A stretch of 64,000 bases of DNA from Halosimplex halobium (GCF_051414055.1 NZ_JBLKNX010000013.1:1-64000), one strand, 5' to 3'; shown: positions 47,831-57,683, counted from the first letter of the stretch. Notes: generated by a model from the sequence alone, not told the origin. Made by a program: numbers and translations.

Positions 47831-48757
47831 ATGGCACTGCGGTTGCCCAGCGAGATCGTGGTCGAGCGGTTCCTCCCGACCGCGCGGGCGATGCTGGCGA
47901 CGGAGTTGCACGACCGCGGGTTCACGCAGAAGGAGATCGCCGAGCGCCTCGGACTCACGCAGGCGGCGGTGAGCAAGTACCTCCGGGGCGACGTGACCGT
48001 CGAGGAGCGGTTCGCCGACGACGAGCGGATGGTCGCGACCGTCGAGACGGTCGCCGAGGGGTTCGCCGACGGCTCGATGGACGGCTACGAGGCGCTCGCG
48101 GAGTTGCTCGACCTCGTCCGCGCCTTCGAGGACCGCGGTCCAATCTGTGCCGTCCACGAGGAGGAGATGCCCGCGCTGGAGGGGCTGGGCTGTGACCTGT
48201 GCGTCCGCGGGACCGACGACGCGGTCCTCGCCGAGCGGGAGGCGCTGGCGGCCGTCCGCCGCGGGGCCCGCCGGGTCGCGAACGAACCGGCGATGGCCGA
48301 GCACGTCCCGAACGTGGGCACGAACGTCGGTACGGCGGTCCCCGACGCCGCCGACGCGACCGACGTGGCCGCCGTCCCCGGGCGCCTCCAGGCGGTCAAC
48401 GGCCGGATCATGGTCCCCGCGGACCCGGAGTTCGGCGCCTCCCAGCGCGTCGCCGAGACGATCCGGGCGGCGATGGCCGTCGACTCCGACGTGCGGGGGG
48501 CCCTGAACCTCGCCACCTCCGAGGTGCTGCTCGACGCCGCCCGCGAGCGCGGGATCGACCCCTTCGAGTTCGACGCCGACTACGACGACCGCGGCGAGCG
48601 CCTGCGCGCGGGCTTCCGCGAGCGCGGCGGCGTCCCCCGCGTCATCTACCACGAGGGCGCGTTCGGCATCGAACCCGTGACCTACGTCTTCGGCGAGACG
48701 GCGACCGAGGCGGCCGCCCTGGCAGTCGACCTCGCCGAGTCGGCGCGAACGGAGTGA
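47831..48757 (+). CDS. thiR: Thiamine regulator ThiR (HTH + ThiN domain)
   Basis: The 308-residue protein has an N-terminal helix-turn-helix (about 24-56; FTQKEIAERLGLTQAAVSKYLRG), a short linker with Cys residues (CDLCVRG) and a ThiN domain (about 150-308; DATDVAAVPGRL, IMVPADPEFGASQRVAE, YHEGAFGIEPVTYVFGE). ThiN-type regulators of archaea sense thiamine or its phosphate and control thi genes. It is divergent from thi4, and both promoters carry GTTGTACAA sites at equal spacing. The TATA box 22 nt before the ATG suggests a leaderless mRNA. Confidence 0.9.
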   Translation: MALRLPSEIVVERFLPTARAMLATELHDRGFTQKEIAERLGLTQAAVSKYLRGDVTVEERFADDERMVATVETVAEGFADGSMDGYEALAELLDLVRAFEDRGPICAVHEEEMPALEGLGCDLCVRGTDDAVLAEREALAAVRRGARRVANEPAMAEHVPNVGTNVGTAVPDAADATDVAAVPGRLQAVNGRIMVPADPEFGASQRVAETIRAAMAVDSDVRGALNLATSEVLLDAARERGIDPFEFDADYDDRGERLRAGFRERGGVPRVIYHEGAFGIEPVTYVFGETATEAAALAVDLAESARTE

Positions 48758-48817
48758 CAACCGGAGCCGTTTCACCGACCGGAAGTATTTATTGAGTGAC
48801 AGCCCCAGGTCGGGACG

Positions 48818-50254
48818 ATGGGTCCCCGCCGCTCGACAGCGACCGTCCTCCTCGCTGCACTGCTCGTCCTCGCCGGGTGCTCGACGCTCCTCGGCGGCGG
48901 TTCGACACCCGGGTCGACCGACGGAGCGACGCCCCCGCCGACGACTACCGGCGGGTCGACCGGACCGACCGCGACCTCCACCTCCCCGCCGACTCCCACG
49001 GTCACCCCGAACCCTGTGGCGACGCGGACACCCGGGACGGCGACGCCATCGCCGACGCCGAGTCCCACCGCGACGGCGACATCTACCCCGACCGCGACAG
49101 CGACGCCGACCCCGACCCCGACCGCGACCTCCTCACCCACGCCGACGGCGACACCGACGGCCGTTCCGCCGAGTGGGAACTCCTTCGAGGGAGTCGGCGA
49201 GAGCGACCCCGTCGTCGTCCGCGGCGGTGACCTCCCGGTCAACGCGACCGCCGTGTACCAGCGGGTCGAGCGGGTGATGGACGCCGACGCGCCCGCGCCG
49301 ACGGTGCAGGTGAGTGACGACGGCCCGATCAACTTCTCGGCGGCGTCGCTCTCCCCGCTCCAGGAGGCGCTGGGCTACCGCCGCGGTGCCGAGTCAGTCG
49401 CGAAGTGCGGACGGTTCTACCCCGCCTTCGCGACCGACGACACCGTCACGGTCGCTCCGGGGAACCTCTCGGCCGGCGCGGTCGAGCTGATCCTCGCCCA
49501 CGAGTACGTCCACATCCTCCAGGACGGCGTCGAGGGGTACGACCGGGTCAGTGACGTCGAGAGCTTCGCGGTCAGGCGCTCGCTCTCGGAGGGGAGCGCC
49601 GTCTACGTCGCCGACCGGTACGCCGACCGCTACGACAGGCGCTGGAACGGGACGACACCGCTGGGCATCCGCGAGTGCATCTATCACCGTATCGGCGACG
49701 CCAACCGGGGGCTCGCCGGCCGCTACTACTTTGGCGCGCGCCACTTCGCACAGCGGGTCGACTCGCCGGCGGATCTCTCGGCGGTGTACCGCTCGCCGCC
49801 CCGGACGACCGAACAGCTGATCCACGGGCTCGGCCCCGACGAGGAGCGGGTCGCGAACCTCTCGGTGTCGGTCCGCCAGCGCGGTCGGTGGATCGGCGAC
49901 ACCCGCCAGCGGGCGGGCGAGCTGCGACTCCGGTCGTGGCTCCGGACCGGCCTCGACGCCGACCGCGCCGGCACCGCCGCGACGGGCTGGGGCGCCGACG
50001 AGCGGCTCACGTTCGACCGCGGCGAGCGGACCGGCGTCGCCTGGGTGCTCCGTATGGACTCGCCCGGCGACGCCGACGAACTCGCCGCGGCCCTCGACGA
50101 TCTCGAAGCGACGCTGGAGTCGCGTGACGCGACGAGCGTCGAAACGGCGCGCGTCGGCGACGGGACGGTCGTCGCCTTCGCCGGCCCCGAGTCGTTCGTG
50201 GCGGGCGCGGAGGCCACCGGCTCTGCGGGCGACGTAACCGTCACCGTTCCGTAG
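48818..50254 (+). CDS. Lipoprotein with HExxH metalloprotease motif
   Basis: The 478-residue protein has a signal sequence ending in the lipobox LAGC (18-21), a very long Thr/Pro/Ser linker (about 25-118) made of simple repeats, and a peptidase-like domain. The zinc motif is HEYVH (about residues 228-232) in ELILAHEYVHILQDG; a downstream EGSAVY (about 254-259) may supply the third ligand, as in gluzincins. The protease would act outside the cell, tethered to the membrane lipid. A C-terminal beta domain (about 300-478) ends near VTVTVP. Substrate unknown. Confidence 0.75.
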   Translation: MGPRRSTATVLLAALLVLAGCSTLLGGGSTPGSTDGATPPPTTTGGSTGPTATSTSPPTPTVTPNPVATRTPGTATPSPTPSPTATATSTPTATATPTPTPTATSSPTPTATPTAVPPSGNSFEGVGESDPVVVRGGDLPVNATAVYQRVERVMDADAPAPTVQVSDDGPINFSAASLSPLQEALGYRRGAESVAKCGRFYPAFATDDTVTVAPGNLSAGAVELILAHEYVHILQDGVEGYDRVSDVESFAVRRSLSEGSAVYVADRYADRYDRRWNGTTPLGIRECIYHRIGDANRGLAGRYYFGARHFAQRVDSPADLSAVYRSPPRTTEQLIHGLGPDEERVANLSVSVRQRGRWIGDTRQRAGELRLRSWLRTGLDADRAGTAATGWGADERLTFDRGERTGVAWVLRMDSPGDADELAAALDDLEATLESRDATSVETARVGDGTVVAFAGPESFVAGAEATGSAGDVTVTVP

Positions 50255-50329
50255 CCGAGTCGTCCCCTACCGGACCGCCCCGACGCCCGCCGGCATCGCG
50301 CTTTTGTCCGTCTCGCTCCAAGCTACCGT

Positions 50330-52120
50330 ATGCCACAGCAGGAGCCCGACGACGCCGCGGTCGGCGAACCGAGCGACCGGTGGCGCGCCGACCCGGGGGC
50401 GTCGACGGGGACCGACATCGAGTGCGAGGGCTGGCGTCAGGAGGCCGCCCTCCGGATGCTCGACAACAACCTCGACCCCGAAGTCGCCGAGCGACCCGAG
50501 GACCTGGTCGTCTACGGCGGGACCGGCCGCGCCGCCCGCTCGTGGGATGCCTACGACACCATCGTCGCGGAACTGCGCGACCTCGGCGAGACCGAGACGC
50601 TGCTCGTCCAGTCGGGCAAGCCCGTGGGTCGCTTCGAGACACACGAACGGGCCCCTCGCGTCCTCATCGCCAACTCGAACCTCGTCGGCCGCTGGGACAC
50701 GTGGGAGCACTTCCACGAACTCGAAGCGAAGGGCCTGATCATGTACGGCCAGATGACCGCCGGGTCGTGGGCCTACATCGGCACCCAGGGCATCGTCCAG
50801 GGGACCTACGAGACGCTCGCCGAAGCGGGCCGCCAGCACTTCGGCGGATCCCTCGAAGGTAACGTCGTCGTCACGGGCGGGCTCGGCGGGATGGGCGGCG
50901 CACAGCCGCTCGCGGTGACGATGAACGGCGGGGTCTGCATCGCCGCGGAGGTCGACGAGGCCCGCATCGACCGCCGCATCGAGACGGGCTACTGCGAGGC
51001 GAAGACCGACGACCTCGACGCGGCCATCGAGCGCGCCGAGGCCGCGGCCGAGGCGGGCGAGCGCTACTCCGTCGGCGTCCACACGAACGCCGCTGACATG
51101 CTCGAAGCGATGCTCGACCGCGATTTCGTCCCCGACATCGTCACCGACCAGACGGCCGCCCACGACGCCCTGGAGGGGTATTACCCGTCGGGCTTCACGG
51201 TGGCGGAGGCCGACGAGTTGCGCAAGCGCGACCCCGGGCGCTACGAGCGGGAGAGCCTGGCGACGATGGAACGGCACGTCGACGCCATCCTGGAGATGCA
51301 GGAGCGCGGCGCCGTGGCCGTCGAGTACGGCAACAACATCCGCGGGCAGGTCGCCGACCATCGCGACGAACGGGCGAACGGCGACGGCGACCCGCCGTGG
51401 CCGCTGTCGGGAGCCACCGACCGCGAACGGGACGCCTTCGACTTCCCGGGGTTCGTCCCCGCCTACGTCCGCCCGCTGTTCTGCGAGGGCAAGGGTCCGT
51501 TCCGCTGGGTGGCGCTGTCGGGAGACCCCGCCGACATCCACCGTACGGACGAGGCTGTCAAGGAACTGTTCCCGGAGAAAGACGCCCTCAACCGCTGGAT
51601 CGACCTCGCCCAGGAGCAGGTGTCGTTCCAGGGGTTGCCCGCGCGGGTCTGCTGGCTGGGCGCGGACACGGATCCGGAGGGACTGACCGAACGGGCTCGC
51701 TTCGCCCTGCGTATCAACGACCTCGTCGCGGACGGGGAGATCCGGGCGCCCGTGGTCGTCACGCGGGACCACCTCGACGCCGGCAGCGTCGCCTCGCCCA
51801 ACCGCGAGACCGAGGACATGAAGGACGGCTCCGACGCGGTCGCGGACTGGCCGATCCTCAACGCCCTGCTCAACTGCGCGGCGGGCGCGGACATCGTGAG
51901 CGTCCACGACGGCGGCGGGGTCGGCATCGGTAACGCCCTCCACACAAACAACCACGTCGTCCTCGACGGCTCCGACCTGGCCGCCGAGACGGCCAGGCGC
52001 GTGTTCACCACCGACCCCGGGATGGGCGTGGTCCGCCACGCCGACGCCGGCTACGAGTCGGCGCTCGAACAGGCCCGCGAATCGGGCATCGCCGTCCCGA
52101 TGGAGGACCGGGATGAGTGA
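50330..52120 (+). CDS. hutU: Urocanate hydratase (HutU)
   Basis: The 596-residue protein has the urocanase signatures YGGTGRAARSWDAYDTI (about 64-80), VVTGGLGGMGGAQPLA (about 181-196), and GVGIGNALHTNNHVV (about 530-545). It binds NAD+ and converts urocanate to imidazolone propionate, the second step of histidine breakdown. The length is a little above the usual 550-560. The start is about 27 nt after a CTTTTG box (about 50300), consistent with a leaderless operon mRNA. Its end overlaps hutG by eight bases. Confidence 0.94.
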   Translation: MPQQEPDDAAVGEPSDRWRADPGASTGTDIECEGWRQEAALRMLDNNLDPEVAERPEDLVVYGGTGRAARSWDAYDTIVAELRDLGETETLLVQSGKPVGRFETHERAPRVLIANSNLVGRWDTWEHFHELEAKGLIMYGQMTAGSWAYIGTQGIVQGTYETLAEAGRQHFGGSLEGNVVVTGGLGGMGGAQPLAVTMNGGVCIAAEVDEARIDRRIETGYCEAKTDDLDAAIERAEAAAEAGERYSVGVHTNAADMLEAMLDRDFVPDIVTDQTAAHDALEGYYPSGFTVAEADELRKRDPGRYERESLATMERHVDAILEMQERGAVAVEYGNNIRGQVADHRDERANGDGDPPWPLSGATDRERDAFDFPGFVPAYVRPLFCEGKGPFRWVALSGDPADIHRTDEAVKELFPEKDALNRWIDLAQEQVSFQGLPARVCWLGADTDPEGLTERARFALRINDLVADGEIRAPVVVTRDHLDAGSVASPNRETEDMKDGSDAVADWPILNALLNCAAGADIVSVHDGGGVGIGNALHTNNHVVLDGSDLAAETARRVFTTDPGMGVVRHADAGYESALEQARESGIAVPMEDRDE

Positions 52121-53231
52121 CGACCGCGACGGGGGAGGCGCGGCGGTCGACGGGTTGGCGGAATCGTTCGCGCCCCCACCGGAGTGGACCGGTCCCTCCG
52201 CGGATCCCAACGACGAGCAGTTCGGCGACGTGGTGGAGTCGGCCACGCTCGACGCTTTCGACGAGTACGGCGCGGTGTTCGTCGGCGAACCGTACGACGG
52301 CGCGGTCATCGGCCGCCGCGGTGCGGCCGAGGGCCCGGCCGCGATCCGCGAGTCGCTCGCCGCGGCGAAGACCCACCACGTCGACCTGGGACCGATCTCC
52401 GTCGCGGGCGACCCCGCCGACGAGGACGGCGAGAACGTCCCGAACGAGCGGGTCCACGGACCGACTGGTCCGGGCGTCGGCTTGGGAGACCTGGGGGACG
52501 TGGCGGCGCTTCGCAACGATGACGACGACGGCGCCGACGGTGACGAACCGCCGGTCGCGGCCGTTCAGGAGCGCGTCCGGGCGGTGACCGAGCACCTCTA
52601 CGGCCGGGGCGTCGTCCCGGTCTTCCTCGGCGGCGACAACTCGCTGACCTACCCGAACGCCGCGCCGCTGCTGGACCGGGGATCGCTCGGCGTCGTCAGC
52701 TTCGACGCCCACCTCGACTGCCGGCAGATCCGCGACCGGGCTGGGCCCACCAGCGGCACGCCCTACCGACAGCTGTTCGCCGACGGGCTCGACGAACTCG
52801 CTGTCGTCGGCGCGCGGAACTTCGAGACCGCCACCGCCTACCACGACTTCCTCCACGAACAGGGCGGGCGGGTGTTCACGCCCGCCGACGTGGCCGACGA
52901 CCCCGTCGACGCGATGGACGACGCCATCGCTTCGCTCGGTGACGTGGACGCCATCTACGTCAGCGTCGACGTGGACGTACTCGACGCGGCGGCCGCGCCG
53001 GGCGTCAGCGCGCCGACGCCGGGCGGGCTCTCCACGCGGGAGCTGTACCGGCTGCTCGAACACGTCGCGACCCACGGCCGCGTCGCGGGGTTCGAGGTCG
53101 TCGAGTGCGCGCCGCCGCTGGACGGGAGCGGCCGCACCGCCGACGCCGCCGCCCGCGCCGTCGCGCATTTCCTCGCCAGCCTCGCCGCGCCGAAGGGTCG
53201 CCACTCCCGCAGGGGGGGCCTCGATGGCTGA
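52113..53231 (+). CDS. hutG: Formimidoylglutamase (HutG), arginase family
   Basis: The 372-residue protein has arginase-family metal motifs: FLGGDNSLTYPN (about 171-182), SFDAHLDCRQI (about 197-207) and VSVDVDVLDAAAAPGVSAPTPGG (about 285-307). The first metal ligand, normally His in GGDH, is Asn; a His-to-Asn change is known in some formimidoylglutamases. It splits N-formimidoylglutamate into glutamate and formamide, step four. A 40-residue acidic loop (about 98-145) is inserted. Overlaps both neighbours. Confidence 0.9.
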   Translation: MSDDRDGGGAAVDGLAESFAPPPEWTGPSADPNDEQFGDVVESATLDAFDEYGAVFVGEPYDGAVIGRRGAAEGPAAIRESLAAAKTHHVDLGPISVAGDPADEDGENVPNERVHGPTGPGVGLGDLGDVAALRNDDDDGADGDEPPVAAVQERVRAVTEHLYGRGVVPVFLGGDNSLTYPNAAPLLDRGSLGVVSFDAHLDCRQIRDRAGPTSGTPYRQLFADGLDELAVVGARNFETATAYHDFLHEQGGRVFTPADVADDPVDAMDDAIASLGDVDAIYVSVDVDVLDAAAAPGVSAPTPGGLSTRELYRLLEHVATHGRVAGFEVVECAPPLDGSGRTADAAARAVAHFLASLAAPKGRHSRRGGLDG

Positions 53232-54519
53232 CCTCACTGCTGTCGTCCACGGTGCCGCCGAACTCGCCACCGCGACCGGCGAACTCGGCGGCGACGACCC
53301 CGCTGGCATCCACTCCGGCGCCGCGGTCGCGGTCGTCGACGGCGAGGTCGCGGCGGTCGGCCCGACCGACGAGGTGACCCGCGAGTATCCGCCCGAGAAC
53401 GCCGCGCACGACGTGGACGCCACTGGTCGCGCAGTGATCCCCGGCTACGTCGACTCCCACACCCACGCCTGCTTCGCGGGGGATCGGTCCGACGAGTTCG
53501 AGGCGAAACTGCGGGGGACGACCTACGGCGAACTGCTCGCGAGCGGCGGGGGGATCCACCGAACCGTCCGCGCGACGCGGGCGGCGAGCGACGAGGAACT
53601 GGTGGACAACCTGCTCGACCAACTGGACGTGATGGTCGCCCACGGCACCACCACCGTCGAGGTGAAGTCGGGGTACGGCCTCGACACCGAGACGGAGTTG
53701 CGGATGCTCGATGTCATCGACCGCGCCGACCGGCGCCACCCCGTCGACGTGGTCCCGACGTTCATGGGCGCCCACGCGGTTCCCCGGGACTACGAGGGGA
53801 GCAGCGACCCCGTCGACGCCGACGACTACGTCGACCGCGTGGTGGACGAACAGCTCCCCGCGGTCGAAAAGCAGGGGATCGCGGAGTTCTGCGACGTGTT
53901 CTGCGACGAGGGTGCGTTCACCGTCGACCAGTCCCGGCGCGTCCTCGAAGCCGGTGCCGGGCGCGGCCTGACGCCGAAGGTCCACGCGGAGGAACTCGCC
54001 CACCGCGGCGGGGCGAAACTGGGCGCCGAAGTCGGTGCCGCCAGCGCCGACCACCTCCTGCACGCCACCGACGAGGACGTGGCGGCGCTCGTCGAGGCGG
54101 ACGTGACCCCGGTGCTCCTGCCGGGCACCGCCTTCGGCCTCGGCGCCGACTACGCCGACGGCCGGGCGATGGTCGATACGGGCGCGCCCGTCGCCGTCGC
54201 CACCGATTTCAACCCCAACTGCCACTCCCAGAGTATGGGCTTCGCCGCCGCGCTGGCCTGCGTCGAGATGGGGCTCACACCGGCGGAGGCGCTCGTGGCG
54301 ACCACCCGCAACGGCGCCCGCGCGCTCGACCGTCCCGACCTGGGCGTCGTCCGGGAGGGCGCGCCCGCCGACCTCGCGGTGCTGGACGCGCCCTCGCACG
54401 TCCACGTCCCCTACAGCTACGGCGTCAACCGCGTCGCCACCGTCCTCAAGGACGGCCGGCCGGTCGTCGGGCCCGAGTGGACCGGCGAGCGCGACACCGA
54501 TTCGGAGGGCGGGCGATGA
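53224..54519 (+). CDS. hutI: Imidazolonepropionase (HutI)
   Basis: The 431-residue amidohydrolase has DSHTHACFAGDRSDEFE (about 76-92, metal-binding HxH), TFMGAHAVPRDY (about 179-190), KVHAEELAHRGG (about 252-263) and ATDFNPNCHSQSMGF (about 326-340). It hydrolyses imidazolone propionate to formimidoylglutamate, step three. ATG 53224 overlaps hutG by eight bases; the stop TGA overlaps the hutH ATG (ATGA), so the four genes are translationally coupled. Confidence 0.94.
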   Translation: MADLTAVVHGAAELATATGELGGDDPAGIHSGAAVAVVDGEVAAVGPTDEVTREYPPENAAHDVDATGRAVIPGYVDSHTHACFAGDRSDEFEAKLRGTTYGELLASGGGIHRTVRATRAASDEELVDNLLDQLDVMVAHGTTTVEVKSGYGLDTETELRMLDVIDRADRRHPVDVVPTFMGAHAVPRDYEGSSDPVDADDYVDRVVDEQLPAVEKQGIAEFCDVFCDEGAFTVDQSRRVLEAGAGRGLTPKVHAEELAHRGGAKLGAEVGAASADHLLHATDEDVAALVEADVTPVLLPGTAFGLGADYADGRAMVDTGAPVAVATDFNPNCHSQSMGFAAALACVEMGLTPAEALVATTRNGARALDRPDLGVVREGAPADLAVLDAPSHVHVPYSYGVNRVATVLKDGRPVVGPEWTGERDTDSEGGR

Positions 54520-56117
54520 GCGATATCGTCCTCGACGGCGAGTCGCTGACTCCGGCGGACGTGGTCGCGGTCGCCCGCGAGGGGGCCGAAGTCGTCGTCG
54601 CCGACGGAGCGCGGGAGGCCGTCCGCGCCGCCCGCGAGCGTATCGAGGACGTGGTCGAGAGCGACGAGGCCGTCTACGGCGTCAACACGGGCTTCGGCGA
54701 ACTCGTCGACGAGCGGATCCCCCGAGAGGAGGTCGCGCGGCTCCAGACCAACCTCCTCAGGAGCCACAGCGCGGGTAGCGGCGAGGCACTGCCCACCGAA
54801 GCGGTCCGCGCGATGCTGGTCGCCCGGGTCAACGCGCTCGTCAAAGGGTACTCCGGCGTCCGCGAGCTCGTCGTCGACCACCTCACGGCGTTGCTGAACG
54901 AGGGGGTCCACCCCGTCGTCCCGCGGACGGGGAGCCTCGGCGCCAGCGGCGACCTGGCGCCACTCGCTCACGCGACCGTCGTCCTCCTGGGCGAGGGCGA
55001 GGCCGAAATCGAGGGCGAGCGCCTCGACGGCGAGGCGGCGCTGGCCCGCGCGGGGCTGGAGCCGCTGACGCTGGGCGCCAAGGAGGGGCTGGCGCTCATC
55101 AACGGCACGCAGCTGACGGTCGGTCTCGCCGCCCTGCTGGTCGTCGACACGGAGCGACTCGTGCGGGCGGCAGACACAGCGGGCGCGCTCACGACCGAGG
55201 TCACGATGAGTTCGACGGTGCCGAGCCACCCGGCGATCCAGGCGGTCCGCCCGCACGAGGGGCAGGCCGCCAGCGCCGCGAACCTCCGGCGGCTGACCGC
55301 CGATTCGGGGATCGTCGACTCACACCGCAACTGCGACCGCGTGCAGGACGCCTACTCGACGCGCTGTCTCCCCCAGGTCCACGGCGCCGTCCGCGACGCC
55401 GTCGCCCACCTCCGCGAGGCGGTCGAGACGGAGCTCAACAGCGCCACCGACAACCCGCTGGTCTTCCAGCGGTCGTCGATCGCCGACCGGACCGACCGGG
55501 CCACGGCCGCCGCCGACCGCGCCAGCGGCACCGACCGCGCCGCGGTCCTCTCGGGCGGCAACTTCCACGGCGAGCCGCTCGCGCTCCGCCTGGACTATCT
55601 GACGAGTGCGCTGACCGAACTCGCCGCCATCAGCGAGCGCCGCGTCGACCGCATGCTCAACCCCAACACCCAGGAACCCCACCTCCCGCCGTTTCTCACC
55701 AGCGAACCGGGACTCCGATCAGGGTACATGATCGCCCAGTACACCGCCGCCGCCCTCGTCAACGAGTGCCGGAGCACGGGTCGCCCGTCGACCGACAACA
55801 CGCCCGTCAGCGGCAACCAGGAGGACCACGTCAGCATGAGCGCGGCCGCCGCGTGGGGCGCCCGCGAGACGGCCGACCGCGTCGCCCGCGTCCTCGGGGT
55901 CGAACTCCTCTGCGGTGCCCAGGCCGCCGAGTTCGTCGACGACGACCTCGCCCCCGGTCGCGGCAGCGGCGCGGCCTACGAGGCCGTCCGCGAGCGCGTC
56001 CCGCCGCTGGACGAGGACCGCCCGCTCGCAGACGAGATGGCCGCCGTCGCCGCCCTCGTGACCTCGGGCGCGCTCGAAGACCGAGTGAACGCCGCGCTGG
56101 ACGAGCCGCTTGACTGA
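54516..56117 (+). CDS. hutH: Histidine ammonia-lyase (HutH)
   Basis: The 533-residue protein has the MIO cofactor site GSLGASGDLAPL (139-150; A143-S144-G145 cyclise), YGVNTGFGEL (54-63) and the NPNTQEPHLPPF segment. It removes ammonia from histidine to give urocanate, step one. The ATG overlaps the hutI stop by four bases. The gene order U-G-I-H places the entry enzyme last. A charged Asp/Arg/Ala insert lies near residues 326-350. Length slightly above the bacterial 500-510. Confidence 0.94.
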   Translation: MSDIVLDGESLTPADVVAVAREGAEVVVADGAREAVRAARERIEDVVESDEAVYGVNTGFGELVDERIPREEVARLQTNLLRSHSAGSGEALPTEAVRAMLVARVNALVKGYSGVRELVVDHLTALLNEGVHPVVPRTGSLGASGDLAPLAHATVVLLGEGEAEIEGERLDGEAALARAGLEPLTLGAKEGLALINGTQLTVGLAALLVVDTERLVRAADTAGALTTEVTMSSTVPSHPAIQAVRPHEGQAASAANLRRLTADSGIVDSHRNCDRVQDAYSTRCLPQVHGAVRDAVAHLREAVETELNSATDNPLVFQRSSIADRTDRATAAADRASGTDRAAVLSGGNFHGEPLALRLDYLTSALTELAAISERRVDRMLNPNTQEPHLPPFLTSEPGLRSGYMIAQYTAAALVNECRSTGRPSTDNTPVSGNQEDHVSMSAAAAWGARETADRVARVLGVELLCGAQAAEFVDDDLAPGRGSGAAYEAVRERVPPLDEDRPLADEMAAVAALVTSGALEDRVNAALDEPLD

Positions 56118-56128
56118 GCGGGATCCGC

Positions 56129-56902
56129 TCAGGTGGCGTCCCCGCCGTCCTCGTCGCCGCCCTCCCGGATCGCCCGCTCGGCCGCCGTCAACGCCTCGCC
56201 AGCGTCGAACTCGGCGACGATAGATTCGAGCGTCTCGCGGTCGGCGTCGGCTAGGTCGCGGGCGTGTTCGGTGATCCCCGGGACCGCGCGGATCACGTTG
56301 TCGACGATCGGCACGTCGGCGGCCCGCGCCGAGCGCGACATCGGGTTGAGGTCGATCACGATCTCGACCTTGCCGAGGTCGCCCAGCGCCTCGGCGCGGT
56401 CGCCGTCCTCCAGCGGGACCAGCACCACGTCGGCGTCGCCGATGCCGTCGGCGTCGACCTTCGCCCGCTCGTGGTCCAGCCCGGGGATCCGTCCGTCCGC
56501 GGTCAGCCCCTTCACCTCGCTCGCGCCGTGCTCGCGGAGGTGGTCGGCGATCCGCTCCATGCGCTCGTCGGTCCGGTTGAAGAGGTTCACCTCGATGTCG
56601 GCGCTCGTCGCCGCCGCCAGGTCGACGACCTCGCCGGGGACCAGCGCGGCGACGTTGCCGTTGACCGAGAGGACGGGGTGGTCGGCCAGCAGGAGGTGAG
56701 CGGCCGCCGCCCGCTCGGCGGCGTCGGCGGCGGGGAGCGTCCGCTCGCCGAGCAGGTAGTCGAACGCCTCGCCGCGGCCCTGCGCGATGAGCCCCTGGCG
56801 GGAGGTGATCCCGGCGTCGACGCCCGCCTCGATCCGGTGGCGGGTGAGCAGCGACTCGTAGCGGGGGTGGCTCTCGGGGATCTCGATGTCCGGGTCGGTC
56901 AT
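56129..56902 (-). CDS. 4-phosphopantoate--beta-alanine ligase (archaeal PPS)
   Basis: The 257-residue protein matches the DUF137 family, shown to be archaeal phosphopantothenate synthetase: RYESLLTRHRIEAGVDAGITSRQGLIAQGRGEAFDYLLGE (cited in pieces, about 14-53), VLSVNGNVAALVPGEVVDLA (about 77-96) and VEIVIDLNPMSRSARAADVPIVDNV (about 177-201). It joins 4-phosphopantoate and beta-alanine using ATP, replacing the bacterial route to CoA. Its partner pantoate kinase is at 58242-59099, on the same strand. It converges on hutH. Confidence 0.92.
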   Translation of the reverse strand: MTDPDIEIPESHPRYESLLTRHRIEAGVDAGITSRQGLIAQGRGEAFDYLLGERTLPAADAAERAAAAHLLLADHPVLSVNGNVAALVPGEVVDLAAATSADIEVNLFNRTDERMERIADHLREHGASEVKGLTADGRIPGLDHERAKVDADGIGDADVVLVPLEDGDRAEALGDLGKVEIVIDLNPMSRSARAADVPIVDNVIRAVPGITEHARDLADADRETLESIVAEFDAGEALTAAERAIREGGDEDGGDAT

Positions 56903-56966
56903 GCCCGGAGCCTCGCGGTCGAGCGCCGAAAAGCCGCCGCTTTCGGTCGTATCGACGCGGGACCGC

Positions 56967-57683
56967 CTACTCCACGTCGATCCGGTGGCCGGCGGCGGGG
57001 CCGCACTCCTCGAAGAGGGCGCCCAGCACCTTGCGCTGGGCGGCCCGGAGGTGCTGAGAGAACGTCGACGGCGAGATGTCCAGCTCCGCGGCGACCTCGG
57101 CACCGGTCGTCGCGCGGGGCCGTTCGAAGTAGCCGGTCCGGTAGGCGGTCACCAGCACCTCCAGCTGGCGGTCAGTGAGCTCCCTGGCGAGCACGTCCTC
57201 GACCTGGTGGCGGAGAAAGAGCGGTCCGTCCTGTGGACGGTCGCGCTTGGCGACCAGTTCGACCGCCGGGTGTTGCTCCAGCAGGGCGTCGACGACGGTT
57301 CCGGCGTCGCGCGAGGGGAGGACCTCGGCGACGACGCGGCCGTCCCCCTCCTCGGCCCACAGGTCGCGGATGAACGCCGCCTCGTCGGCCAGCGTCGTCG
57401 CGACGCACTCGCCGGGTTCGTCGACCTGGCAGACCACGACCCCGTTGTCGGTGTGGCGGTCGACCAGCCGCTCGTCGACGGGTTCGGCCTCGGTGATCCG
57501 CTCGACGGTCGCCGGGGCGGCGTCGCGCACCTCGAAGAACTCCAGGTACTCGCCGTCGGACCGGGGCAACAGCTCCCGGAGGACCCATCGACAGGACCCC
57601 CGCTCGGAGCCGCTGACGAACGGGTACTCGGAGCTGGTCACCCGGAATTCGAGCTCCGTCGGCTGGTCCGCTGGCGGTGCCAT
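56967..57683 (-). CDS. Bacterio-opsin-activator-type HTH_10 regulator
   Basis: The 238-residue protein has a C-terminal HTH_10 domain (about 168-228): ELTDRQLEVLVTAYRTGYFERPRATTGAEVAAELDISPSTFSQHLRAAQRKVL, cited as its key positions. The N-terminal part (1-165) is a small beta-alpha sensor region without a recognised PAS or GAF motif. Proteins of this family regulate diverse haloarchaeal genes. The ATG at 57683 is preferred over an ATG at 57785 that adds an Arg-rich stretch. It lies between CoA genes but its targets are unknown. Confidence 0.82.
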   Translation of the reverse strand: MAPPADQPTELEFRVTSSEYPFVSGSERGSCRWVLRELLPRSDGEYLEFFEVRDAAPATVERITEAEPVDERLVDRHTDNGVVVCQVDEPGECVATTLADEAAFIRDLWAEEGDGRVVAEVLPSRDAGTVVDALLEQHPAVELVAKRDRPQDGPLFLRHQVEDVLARELTDRQLEVLVTAYRTGYFERPRATTGAEVAAELDISPSTFSQHLRAAQRKVLGALFEECGPAAGHRIDVE

